NCBI GenBank assembly: GCA_021208685.1
Contig: JAJOJJ010000031.1
Location: forward strand, 1 to 64,000
Direction of reading: 5' to 3'
Origin: Saccharospirillaceae bacterium
Lineage (GTDB): Bacteria; Pseudomonadota; Gammaproteobacteria; Pseudomonadales; Oceanobacteraceae
Length of the DNA: 64,000 nucleotides
Numbering within the stretch: the first letter of the stretch is position 1; every line of letters starts with the position of its first letter. Shown here piece by piece: positions 34,391-43,659 of the stretch. The translations under genes and the position numbers were made by a program. Under the pieces are notes generated by a model. It was not told the origin of the DNA and ran no database searches. It worked only from the letters and a program-made list of their open reading frames with translations.

Positions 34391-37161
34391 AGGCTGTGGC
34401 CTCCGTTTTGCAGACGCTGAATTTCCAGATTCAGCAAACGGCGGAAGGTACGCACCACACGTTCCATAAACGGATAATGACGGAAGGTATGCGCCATCAC
34501 ATACATGGGCACACGGTTTACCACCAGATCCCACAGGGACAGAGTAAAACCATAACGCCATTGTGCAGCATCCAGCGTAACACCCGCGGCCTGTTCCAGC
34601 TGCACCCGGTGTCGTTCAATTAAGGCTTCCACCAGCAGCGGATCAAAATCCGGATTCAGGGTAAAGACCAGTAATTCAGCCAGATCATGCTGCGGCACCT
34701 GAACGGTTGCCAGTTCCCAGTCATACGCACACAGCGTCAGTTCATTATTCTGACGACGGAAGGCAATATTGCGCGGATTAAAATCGTTATGGATCAGGGT
34801 TTTCGGCAAGGCATCCAGCTGTGGATACCACTGCTCCATGCTGTAAACGCGGTCGCGGAAACGTGCCATATCCTCCGCACTGAACCATTCCGGAAATTCC
34901 TGCTGCGCATGAGCACCCAGCATTTCCCACAGGCGGGTTTTTTCCAGCATATTAGCGGTATTCGGTGCGTCACAGATCCAGTCGTTCGCCAGTAATTCTT
35001 CTTCGCGGTTCAGCCAGATGCTGTGCACCTGGGCAATACCATCCACGGCGGCATTAAAATGCTCGGTCGTCCAGCCGGAAGTGTCGTCAGCGGAATCCAT
35101 TAATTCCAGACCATCGAGATATTCCTGCACCAGCACATAGGCTTCACGCGAGGCATCGGCCCAGGCCATATAAGTGGTCGGGGCGACACGGCGGAAACGT
35201 TCATCCTGCTGGGCCATTACTTCCAGCTCACGCACATGACAACCACGGAAACCGACATGCTTGCGGAATTCGTTGTAGGCATGCGCCAGACGCGCATCAC
35301 ACATCGACGCCATGGAATTAAGCATCAGGATCACTTCGTCATCCAGCGGCTTTACTTTAACCATCACATCCAGCGTCTGATCGGCATCGTCCAGGGTCAG
35401 ACGGAACGGATAATGGCCAACCAGTTTATTAATTTTATGCGCCGTCAGTTCGGTAATAATACTGCTGCCTTTATCCGACAGGCTCAGACTCTGCTGCGCG
35501 CTGACATTGACGCTGCGGTTTAAACCCTGAGATAACGCACGGCTGAAAAACTCCGGATTTAAATCACCCAGTTTTAACCATTCCACCGGACGGTTACGGC
35601 CAAGCTTTTCATGGGCACGGGCAAACTGATCACTGGCAATGGCCGACAGCGTGGATAAATCCAGCGCCAGACAGTAACCGGCAATCACCTCGGCCAGCTT
35701 ATGCGCACAACCAGGACCGGCGCAGCCGATCATCTGTAAACATTCTTTCTGCTGCGGCAAACTGGTACCACCACCAACCGTACCGACCACCAGACTCGGC
35801 AGGCGCAGCGTGGCGTAAATCGCATTATCGTCGGTTATTTCCATATGCAGCTGACCGATGGACGATTCGTGCACACAGGCAATGTCCTGACCGGTAGCGG
35901 TAAACATCGCACCAATCACGTTGGCGATATTAATATTCAGACCGACCATACCGGAGGCGATACTGCCGCCGACAAAATGGTTATAAGCGGTGAATAATTC
36001 CCGGGCGCTGACTTTTAATACCTTGCGGCAAATATCATCGCTGAGTACGGCTTCTGCCAGCACCCGCACACCCCGGCCACGCAGAAAAGAGTTGTAGGTT
36101 ACTTTTTTATCGTTGGAGAGGTTGGCCTCTACCATAAAGTGTTCAAACTCAATGCCATCAAACGCGCGCATCTCGGCCAGAATCCACTGACATGCCTGCC
36201 AGGTGCAGGTGGTCGTCATATTCTGACCGGCTGCATCACCGGTTTCATAGACAAACTGTACGTGCACAGTGCGGCCCATTAATTCGGTGTGCACTTCCAC
36301 CAGATTGGCGTAGTTCGAATATTTACGGGTTTGGGCGGCAATTTCGCTCTGATGGTCTTTGACCCATTCGGCAAAAAATAACGCCGAGGATAAATCGCTC
36401 AAGACAAAGACCGGCACCCGCAGCATACGCTGGCCCAATACCCGCACATTGACACCACCGGCACGGGAAATGGCCGTTGCACCACGGGTAGCCGATGCCA
36501 CCAGGGCTCCTTCAGACGTGGCCATCGGGGCATAAAATAAACCGTTCGCATGTTCACCGCGAATATGCAGCGGCCCGGCCACACCGACCGGAATTTCCAC
36601 AGTGCCGATTAATGCTTCGATATTGCTCACCAGCGCTTTCGGATCAAGGGTGATCTCCGCCACCCGCTCCAAAGCGGCACCGGTTTCTGCACGGACAAAA
36701 TGCAGACGTTCCTGACGCGCGTCTTCGGTGTATAAACCCCGCGCCGGTACTTTCGGCAACGTCAGTTCGTCGTATAAACGACCATCATCTGCAGCGGCCT
36801 GCTGACGCAGGGCATAACTGATCTGCCATAACTGACGGCTGTTTTCAGCCGCATGTTCATTACCGTGATCATTTCGCAGCACCAGACGCCACAGCTTAGC
36901 GTTCTGGGCTACCTCCAGTTTGCTGATGATTAAATCACGCAGTACATATTCTTTGTCGGCCAGAACCAGAGTAACGGTGGTCAGGGCCGCATCCAGCTGC
37001 CATTGTTCGCAAGGCTCAGCCAATACGCATAAATGGCTTTTGGAAACGTCTGCTGCTTCGGCGTTACGCCAGCGTTCACCACACAGAAGGCTGACGATTG
37101 CCTGCTGTTCGTTGCTGAATTCATAACGGGCCTGCGTGGTATATACACGTGCTTTTTTCAT
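34387..37161 (-). CDS. Class I HMG-CoA reductase fused to an APH-type kinase
   Basis: 924 residues. Residues ~1-135 are unassigned. Residues ~140-530 form a class I HMG-CoA reductase: SNIEALIGTVEIPVGVAGPL, PMATSEGALVAS (Glu217), SNDKKVTYN (Lys352/353), TATGQDIACV (Asp426), VGTVGGGTSLPQQ and FARAHEKLGRNRP (His517). All four catalytic residue types are therefore present. Residues ~600-900 form an aminoglycoside/choline kinase fold with the catalytic loop HNDFNPRN (Asp793, Asn798) and the metal-binding Asp814 in YDWELA. The reductase turns an acyl-CoA thioester into a primary alcohol with 2 NADPH; the fused kinase may phosphorylate that alcohol. The start overlaps the UbiA stop (ATGA). No other mevalonate genes are in the window, so HMG-CoA as substrate is uncertain. 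Confidence 0.88.
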   Translation of the reverse strand: MKKARVYTTQARYEFSNEQQAIVSLLCGERWRNAEAADVSKSHLCVLAEPCEQWQLDAALTTVTLVLADKEYVLRDLIISKLEVAQNAKLWRLVLRNDHGNEHAAENSRQLWQISYALRQQAAADDGRLYDELTLPKVPARGLYTEDARQERLHFVRAETGAALERVAEITLDPKALVSNIEALIGTVEIPVGVAGPLHIRGEHANGLFYAPMATSEGALVASATRGATAISRAGGVNVRVLGQRMLRVPVFVLSDLSSALFFAEWVKDHQSEIAAQTRKYSNYANLVEVHTELMGRTVHVQFVYETGDAAGQNMTTTCTWQACQWILAEMRAFDGIEFEHFMVEANLSNDKKVTYNSFLRGRGVRVLAEAVLSDDICRKVLKVSARELFTAYNHFVGGSIASGMVGLNINIANVIGAMFTATGQDIACVHESSIGQLHMEITDDNAIYATLRLPSLVVGTVGGGTSLPQQKECLQMIGCAGPGCAHKLAEVIAGYCLALDLSTLSAIASDQFARAHEKLGRNRPVEWLKLGDLNPEFFSRALSQGLNRSVNVSAQQSLSLSDKGSSIITELTAHKINKLVGHYPFRLTLDDADQTLDVMVKVKPLDDEVILMLNSMASMCDARLAHAYNEFRKHVGFRGCHVRELEVMAQQDERFRRVAPTTYMAWADASREAYVLVQEYLDGLELMDSADDTSGWTTEHFNAAVDGIAQVHSIWLNREEELLANDWICDAPNTANMLEKTRLWEMLGAHAQQEFPEWFSAEDMARFRDRVYSMEQWYPQLDALPKTLIHNDFNPRNIAFRRQNNELTLCAYDWELATVQVPQHDLAELLVFTLNPDFDPLLVEALIERHRVQLEQAAGVTLDAAQWRYGFTLSLWDLVVNRVPMYVMAHTFRHYPFMERVVRTFRRLLNLEIQRLQNGGHSL

Positions 37162-38120
37162 ACGCCCGCTCCCGGCAGATAAGGATTTAATGCCGTGGCG
37201 ATAATGACGACCAGATAGCCCAGCAACATCGTCAGAGCGACCGCTTTCTCGTTATTTTCGCGGCCACGTTCATGGGGGGATTGTTTGAAGGCAATAACGG
37301 CTTTCAGCGCTAACGCCAATACCAGAATAAGCAGCACGGCATAAACCGCTAATGCTGTGACATCCAGTAACCAAAGCAATACCAGCTGATTCACCACCAT
37401 AGCGCAGACCAGCGCAATCACCAGATTGGCGGCACCCTGTACACCAAGAATGCGCGTGTAAGAATCAACGGTGTCACGCTCTTCTTCCGGGCCACGGGTT
37501 TTACGGGTAATTTCAAAACAAAAACCGCTGATAAACGCCAGGCTCATCATGGCCATTAAGGGGGCGGAATGCAGTAATTGCATTGCCGGTAATTGTGGCT
37601 GTGCCATCGCCGCTAACCAGTGGACGATCAGCGGCATAATGGCCATATGACTCAGGGCATATAACAGCAGACGCTTTTCCAGCCAGACACCACAAAAAAA
37701 CTCAGCGCCCATTAAACACAGATACACAAACATCACGACCCAGACGATCAGCGTATCGGTCCCCAGAAACAGGCTCCACAACAGCTGAGCAACCACTGCG
37801 ATAACGCCCAGACCTTTCAGGTGTGTCAGTGTAATACGGCCACTCTGCAACACTCGCTGCGGATGGTTTTTAACATCCAGCTCGTAATCTTTATGCTCAT
37901 CAAAAATACGGATGGTTAAAAACAACGACCAGGTCACCAGACAGGAAACGATATCCGCCCAGGTCAGAAACCATTCCCCCTGACTGGCACGGACAACACT
38001 GGCGGTAACCAGATAAAGAATAAAAAACAGCAGGGCATTGGCGAACGGGAAACGCTCATCCATCCATGCGCGTATACGGCGGAGCAATGGCTCGCCGACA
38101 ATAACAGCAGAGTTAGTCAT
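37158..38120 (-). CDS. UbiA family prenyltransferase
   Basis: 320 residues with about nine membrane segments. The first Asp-rich motif is RIFDEHKDYELD (Asp74, Asp78, Asp82) and the second region is EITRKTRGPEEERDTVDSY (Asp216, Asp219), together able to bind Mg2+-prenyl diphosphate. The loop NHPQRVLQSGRIT matches many UbiA proteins. UbiA enzymes attach isoprenyl chains to quinones, chlorophyll, haem or glycerol backbones (DGGGP synthase) or cyclise them. Acceptor here unknown. It sits 42 bases after the MMPL gene and overlaps the HMG-CoA reductase-kinase by four bases, arguing for one isoprenoid-related pathway. Confidence 0.87.
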   Translation of the reverse strand: MTNSAVIVGEPLLRRIRAWMDERFPFANALLFFILYLVTASVVRASQGEWFLTWADIVSCLVTWSLFLTIRIFDEHKDYELDVKNHPQRVLQSGRITLTHLKGLGVIAVVAQLLWSLFLGTDTLIVWVVMFVYLCLMGAEFFCGVWLEKRLLLYALSHMAIMPLIVHWLAAMAQPQLPAMQLLHSAPLMAMMSLAFISGFCFEITRKTRGPEEERDTVDSYTRILGVQGAANLVIALVCAMVVNQLVLLWLLDVTALAVYAVLLILVLALALKAVIAFKQSPHERGRENNEKAVALTMLLGYLVVIIATALNPYLPGAGV

Positions 38121-38162
38121 AGAAAGATCTCAGTTTTTTAATAATCAGGAAAATCAGAAAAT

Positions 38163-40460
38163 TCAGTCGCGATCCAGCAGCATCAGCAACAAAGGTAAAA
38201 GAATAAGATCGGCTAATAAGGCAACCATAACCGTCAGCGCCATTAATCCACCCATACCCCAGGTGGGCGAGAAAGGTGACAACAGCAACAAGGCAAAACC
38301 GGCAGCCAGCACCAGGCTGGTAATCATCATGGCCACGCCAACGGTCGAAAAGGCGTATTCGATGGCCGCTTCCGTGGTTGCTCCCTGAGTACGGGCACTG
38401 CGGTATTTGGCAAGAAAATGCACGGTATCGTCGACCACCAGCCCGAGGCTCATACAGGCCACAATGCTCAGCCCCAGATCGACATGGCCACTGATATAAC
38501 CCCAGATACCATACGCCAGCAGAGCTGGCAGTAAATTGGGTACCAGACTGATCAGCCCCAGACGCACCGACCGTAACACCAGCATCATGACCGCTGAAAT
38601 CAATACCAGTGCCAGCAGTGTGCCCTGAAACAGGCTGATGCTGTTGCGGTCAGAAATCTGGGCAAACACCATATCCAGACCACTGCCCGGAGCAATATTC
38701 AGCGCCGGTGTATGCTCTGCCGCCCAATCGAGCAGCGCCTGATCAAAGGCCACTAATTTACGCGAGGTACGCTTAAATAAATGCACCGTAAAACGGCTGG
38801 CCGTCTGGTCAATATTCAGCCGTTCATTCAGTCCCATGCCAAATGGCAAAGACATTTCGTACAACAGCATCGCCTGCGCAACCTGCTCATCGGAATCGGG
38901 AATACGGTAAAACGCTTTATCGCCACCATGCAGCGCCTGATTCAGCGTCAGTAAGGGCTGGTGCAGACTGTCAACAAAGCCGACTTCGGCAAAGGTTTGC
39001 AGATGCTCTGCCAGTTGCTGCAACTGTTGCATGGGTTCAGTGCGGTACAGCGAACCGCCATCCTGTGCCGCAATGCGGTATTGAATAAAATTCACGCCGT
39101 TCAGTTTATCGTTTTGTAAATCCAGCGCCTGACGAACCGCAAAGGACTCATCGTAATACTGATGCCACTGCTCATTGAATTTCAGCTGGCTGATACCGCC
39201 AGCCAGAATAGCCGATACCACAACGGCCCCCAGCAGTAACGCCCGTGGATGCGGCTGCAATACCCGCTGCCAGAATGTCAGCAATAAACCACTGAGCCAT
39301 TGTCCGGGATGCGCCAGCGTATGGCCCGGCGGTATTTCCGGTTGAGGCAATACCCGCAGCGCCGCAATAAACAGCGTCAGACTCAGAGCAGCGGCTAACA
39401 GCGCAGCAAAAGCGACTAAATTCCCCAGATCGCGGTACGGTGGTGATTCGCTGAAATTCAGGCACAGCAAACCAAGCGCGGTGGTCATGGACGTAATCCA
39501 CACCGGGCGGATATTGGTGGTAACCGCTTGCTGCAGCGCCGGTATTTTATTCATACCACGGCGCAAGCCGTGTTGGTAAGTCGCCAGAATATGCAGACAA
39601 TCGGCGATGACAATAATCATAATCATCGATGGCACCACACCCACCACCGGAGTCAGACGCGCCGTGGTCAGCCCCAGACTTCCGGCCCAGCCCAGCGCAC
39701 CGAAGGTAGCCATCACACTCAGCAGCGTCAGGGTTAATGCCAGAAAAGTTCCCGCCAGAGAGCGGGTCAGAAAGAAGATACCGGCAAAAATCAGCAGATA
39801 ACTGGCCGGAATTAGCGCGGCCATATCGCGCTCCACCGCTTCCGCCAGTGCCAGGTTAATCATCGCCGTACCAAACAGCTGCACATCCAGATGCCGCAGC
39901 TCCGTTTCAGCGAGTAATTTACGGCTATAGGCAACCAGTTCGGCGGTTGCCTTTTCGTCACCATCCGGTAATGACAGGCTGACAATTATTAATGCCAGAT
40001 CACCGTCTTTATTCACCAGCCGATTGAGTAAATCGGGCTGACTGCGGACATAGGCCAGCTCGCGCTCAGCATTCCAGGCCGATGCCTGTTCCGGGCGATA
40101 ATAATCGTCGATATGAATATTATCGCCCACCGATTGAATACGCTGATAATTAGTCAGGGAATCTACCCGCCGGGCGTAGGGGATTTTCCACGCGGCCTGA
40201 GTCAGTTGTGCAATGTCATTCAGCGCACGGGGATCAAGCACCGTGGCCGACGATGCCGGCTGCAACAGAAACGTCAGCGTATCCTGTTTATTAAAATCTT
40301 TTTCAAGCTGCTCAAAACTCAGCAGCTGCGGATTATCAGCACTGAAATACACCCGGAAGTCTGACACAAATGACAGCTTTGCCGCCCCTGCTGTCAAACC
40401 TGTTATCAGCACCATAGCCGTAATGATGACCAGCCATGGATAACGCAGTGAGAATGACAC
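38163..40460 (-). CDS. MMPL/RND family lipid exporter
   Basis: 765 residues, GTG start after AAAAGGAT. The RND duplication is clear: a first membrane helix, a ~200-residue periplasmic loop, five helices with PSMIMIIVIADCLHIL, then a second helix, loop and five helices with LSIVACMSLGLVVDDTVHFL. The charged residues of IADCLH and VVDDTVHF are those used for proton coupling in MMPL/HpnN-type exporters. It has no adaptor or outer-membrane partner next to it. As the first gene of the operon it most likely exports or flips the lipid-like product made by the downstream enzymes. Confidence 0.87.
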   Translation of the reverse strand: MSFSLRYPWLVIITAMVLITGLTAGAAKLSFVSDFRVYFSADNPQLLSFEQLEKDFNKQDTLTFLLQPASSATVLDPRALNDIAQLTQAAWKIPYARRVDSLTNYQRIQSVGDNIHIDDYYRPEQASAWNAERELAYVRSQPDLLNRLVNKDGDLALIIVSLSLPDGDEKATAELVAYSRKLLAETELRHLDVQLFGTAMINLALAEAVERDMAALIPASYLLIFAGIFFLTRSLAGTFLALTLTLLSVMATFGALGWAGSLGLTTARLTPVVGVVPSMIMIIVIADCLHILATYQHGLRRGMNKIPALQQAVTTNIRPVWITSMTTALGLLCLNFSESPPYRDLGNLVAFAALLAAALSLTLFIAALRVLPQPEIPPGHTLAHPGQWLSGLLLTFWQRVLQPHPRALLLGAVVVSAILAGGISQLKFNEQWHQYYDESFAVRQALDLQNDKLNGVNFIQYRIAAQDGGSLYRTEPMQQLQQLAEHLQTFAEVGFVDSLHQPLLTLNQALHGGDKAFYRIPDSDEQVAQAMLLYEMSLPFGMGLNERLNIDQTASRFTVHLFKRTSRKLVAFDQALLDWAAEHTPALNIAPGSGLDMVFAQISDRNSISLFQGTLLALVLISAVMMLVLRSVRLGLISLVPNLLPALLAYGIWGYISGHVDLGLSIVACMSLGLVVDDTVHFLAKYRSARTQGATTEAAIEYAFSTVGVAMMITSLVLAAGFALLLLSPFSPTWGMGGLMALTVMVALLADLILLPLLLMLLDRD

Positions 40461-40863
40461 GATAAAATCCTTTTAGCTCAGCTAAAAAATACGGAACATC
40501 GCTTGCCATTAGCGGCATTAGAATAATCGTTGTAACAATGTCCGGAACGGTCGCGGATATTACCCAGAGCATTCCGCTAAGGCCAGAAGCGGCGGTAAAA
40601 AAAAGTTACATTCATGCAATTCTTCGTTTTATTTTTGCCGATTCGCATAAATTCTGTCATTTCAATCACCCATCAGGCCACAATAACTCACCATTCAGGA
40701 CACGACTGATAATACGATAATCAATAAGACTGACAAACTTAACAGTTAAACAGAAGATCCTGCGACATCAGCCTGACGGCTATTAAGATGCGTGCGGAAG
40801 CGTCAGGCCAGATGAATGTACGTTGCTCACCGACCAGCCTGGTGCCGGTGAGCAGAGTGAAAA
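40461..40863. other. Gap upstream of the lipid-like operon
   Basis: About 400 bases with no supported gene; the operon promoter should be here. A/T-rich near 40590-40760. It contains the dyad at 40471-40487 and a second inverted repeat, CTCACCG/CGGTGAG, around 40827-40855 close to the end of emrB. No regulator gene is adjacent. Confidence 0.4.
40471..40487. promoter_or_regulatory. Perfect dyad next to the exporter ribosome site
   Basis: TTTTAGCT-C-AGCTAAAA, eight-base perfect arms about one base. Its minus-strand right arm runs into the AAAAGGAT ribosome site of the MMPL gene. It could be a repressor operator or an RNA hairpin covering the site. Confidence 0.45.
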
Positions 40864-40895
40864 CCTCCGCCTGACAGGTTATTGAAAAGCGGAGG
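40864..40895 (-). terminator. Terminator after emrB
   Basis: CCTCCGC/GCGGAGG stem (40864-40870 with 40889-40895) with an 18-base loop and TTTT on the minus strand, directly after the emrB stop. Confidence 0.6.
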
Positions 40896-40900
40896 ATGCA

Positions 40901-42441
40901 TCAGTGAATGGCGGCTTCTGCAGCAACGGCCTGCTTATCCGCCGAGCGGATAGCCAACGATGCCAGTGCAGCGACCATCAGCGCGAGCCCAAGAACAAAG
41001 AACGCTTCATTGTAGGACATGACCATCGCCTGCTGAGTCAGTTCGTTCATCAGCACACCATAGCTCTGGCCGGCATTACCACCCGCACTTTCCAGAGCAC
41101 CACCGAGCAGGCGCAGATACTCTGTTACGTTCTGACTGCCGCTGATCAGCGTTTGCTTAAGCCCGTTCAATGGTAATCCGTTCGCTCTGACAGCAAGGTG
41201 GCCAACAGGGCAATCCCCACGGCACCGCCCAGATTTCGCATCACATTAAACAGCGTCGATGCGGAAGGAGCATCTTTCGGGTCGAGATTCTGTGACGACA
41301 TAATCGACAGCGGCACCATAATAAATGGCTGCCCCACAGCGCGGACCAGCATCGCCGGAATAAGATAAGAACCATTAAAACTGATGCTCATATGCATATT
41401 CATCCACATACTGCCGCCAACCACAAAAAAGCCAAAGGCGACCAGATATTTGGCATCAATGAATTTCAGCAACCGCGGAATCAGCGGAAAAAACGGCAAT
41501 TGCGGAAAACCGACCCACATTAATACCAGGCCAATATCCAGCGCCGTATAATCATGCACCGATGCCAGATACAAAGGCACCAGATACACCGAGCCGAACA
41601 AACCGGCACCCAGAACAAAGTACGCCACACAGGCAAGGGAAAAATCGAGACTGCGGAACAGGCGCAGGTCCACCAGCGGATGCGCGGTCGTCAGCTGTTT
41701 ACGCACAAACAAAAACAGACTGACCGCCGACACCAGTGCCAGCCAGCGGATATATTCCGCATCAAACCAATCGTCGCGCGCGCCTTCTTCCAGCATAATT
41801 TCCAGACAGCCCAGACCAAGTGCCATGGTCATCATGCCGAACAGATCAATTTTTTTAAGCTGCCCCGGATCACCGTCTTCTTTATCCAGACCCGCCGCCA
41901 GCAACATTAATACGGCAATACCGGGAATCACGTTCAGATAGAAAATGTAATGCCAGCTGAAGGCCTCCGTCAGCCAGCCGCCCAGCGTCGGGCCAATAGT
42001 CGGGGCAAAGGTTGCAGTAACCCCAAATAACGCCATACCCACAGGGCGCTTTTCCTGCGGCAACAGCGTAACAATGAGCGTGAACGCCATCGGAATCAGC
42101 GCACCGCCACTGAAGCCCTGCACCGCACGGAAGACAATCATCGACTCCAGATTCCAGGCAAAGGAACAGGCCAGTGAGGCGAGAATAAAAACCGCACCGT
42201 TCCACAGCAGATAACGGCGCGGCGACAACCAGGCGGCAAAGAAACCGCACAGCGGAATGGCAATCATCTCAGCGACCAGATACGAGGTCGCAATCCAGGA
42301 CGATTCTTCCAGCGTCGCTCCCAGCGCGGCCTGAATATCTTTCAGCGATGAGTTGGTGATCTGGATATCGAGAATGGCCATAAAGGCGCCCAGCAAAGCG
42401 CCGCTGATGGCCAGCCAGTGCCTGGGAAAACGCTCGCTCAT
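40901..42441 (-). pseudogene. emrB: EmrB-type MFS drug exporter, split by a -1 frameshift
   Basis: DHA2-family major facilitator with 14 predicted membrane segments. The N-terminal part has AILDIQITNSSLKDIQAALGAT, SWIATSYLVAEMIAIPLCGF, FRAVQGFSGGALIPMAFTL and IGPTLGGWLTEAFSWHYIF, all EmrB signatures. This frame stops after SERTDYH at 41167. The rest (MNGLKQTL...AMVMSYNEAFFVLGLALM) continues in another frame starting at the same spot. CAT TGA ACG read with one extra T gives CAT TTG AAC and an uninterrupted ~513-residue EmrB, the normal length. A one-base loss in a short T run, or a sequencing error, explains it. Its start overlaps the end of emrA. Confidence 0.9.
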
Positions 42442-43442
42442 TCAGTAAAAACCGTGACGTGCAGCGACATCCCCGGACGCACCGCACTCAGATCCTGACC
42501 GTCATCAAACAGAATTTTTACCGGCAAACGCTGAATCACTTTGGTGAAATTACCGGTCGCATTCTGCGGCGGCAGTAACGCAAACTCAGAACCGGTGGCG
42601 GCAAAGAAACTGTCGATATGCCCTTTCAGAACCTTGCCACCCAGCGCATCCACACGAATATCCGCCACCTGACCGACCGCCATATCAGCAATCTGGGTTT
42701 CCTTAAAGTTGGCATACACCCAGATCGGCTGAGTTACCAGACTGAGCAGACGGATACCCGGCTCAACACTCTGCCCGACCTGCGCCTGACGGCTGGTGAC
42801 AATGCCCGCACGCGGCGCACGAATGGTGGTGTAATCCAGTTCCAGCTGCGCCCGTTTAACCGCCGCCGAAGCCTTGGTCACCTCAGCCGCCAGCTGTGGT
42901 TTCTCACCGTTCAGCGTCACCAGATTGGCCTGCTGAGCGGCCAGCTGCGCCTTGGCCTGATTCAGCCGCGCCTGCGCGGCGGCTTTATTCAGCTCGGCGG
43001 CATCCAGATCATCCTGCGAGACATATTGCTTACCCATTAACTGCAACAAACGATCAGCCTGCTGCACGGTGCGGCGCCACTCCGCATCGGCAGCAGCCAC
43101 ACTGGCGCGGGCGGCAAGAATCTGCGATTGCTGAGCGTTTTCACGGTCAGCCAGATGCACCAGACGCGCTTCCGCCTCGGCCTGCACAGCCTCCGCCTCC
43201 GCCAGCGCCGCCTGATACAGCGCCGGGTCCAGCTGCACCAGCACATCACCTTCGGCGACCAGCCGGTTGGCCGGTGCAGGGGTTGCCGTTACCGTGCCCG
43301 GAATACGGCTCATAACCGACACAATATCGGCTTTTACATAGGCGTTATCGGTATCTTCACGGCCCTGATGCCACCACCACCAATAACCACCGGCCAGCAA
43401 CAAAGCGACGACCAGAATGCTGATTTTCTGTTGTTTGGACAT
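42438..43442 (-). CDS. emrA: EmrA-type membrane fusion protein
   Basis: 334 residues from ATG 43440-43442. One N-terminal membrane helix (ISILVVALLLAGGYWWWW), then TDNAYVKADIVSVMSRIPGTV, the usual start of the EmrA/HlyD lipoyl half. A long Ala/Gln-rich coiled-coil hairpin (~80-190) follows, then the second lipoyl half LDYTTIRAPRAGIV and the beta-barrel part VGQSVEPGIRLLSLV, VYANFKETQI. It links EmrB to an outer-membrane channel for drug export. emrA and emrB overlap by four bases and form one operon. Confidence 0.92.
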   Translation of the reverse strand: MSKQQKISILVVALLLAGGYWWWWHQGREDTDNAYVKADIVSVMSRIPGTVTATPAPANRLVAEGDVLVQLDPALYQAALAEAEAVQAEAEARLVHLADRENAQQSQILAARASVAAADAEWRRTVQQADRLLQLMGKQYVSQDDLDAAELNKAAAQARLNQAKAQLAAQQANLVTLNGEKPQLAAEVTKASAAVKRAQLELDYTTIRAPRAGIVTSRQAQVGQSVEPGIRLLSLVTQPIWVYANFKETQIADMAVGQVADIRVDALGGKVLKGHIDSFFAATGSEFALLPPQNATGNFTKVIQRLPVKILFDDGQDLSAVRPGMSLHVTVFTE

Positions 43443-43659
43443 AAACAAACCTGTTGTGAAAGTGCCGGGAGATGGCGGCGCGTCAGAATAAAGTGCTTTG
43501 CAGCAAAGCGGACAGAGCCGCAAGTCTAACGGGAATGTGTTCAGTGTAAACAGAGCCAAAATGGCCAGACTGTTTCACTCAATGCATTAATTCGGATGGA
43601 TGAACCTGCGGGGAGGTTTCAGCGGTCCGCCGCAAACCAGCGGTGACCGCCTCCGCCTG

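Noticed and set aside
27601-40460. Complete archaeal-type ether lipid pathway
   Set aside because: No glycerol-1-phosphate dehydrogenase, geranylgeranylglyceryl phosphate synthase or prenyl diphosphate synthase is in the window, so only a partial resemblance can be claimed.
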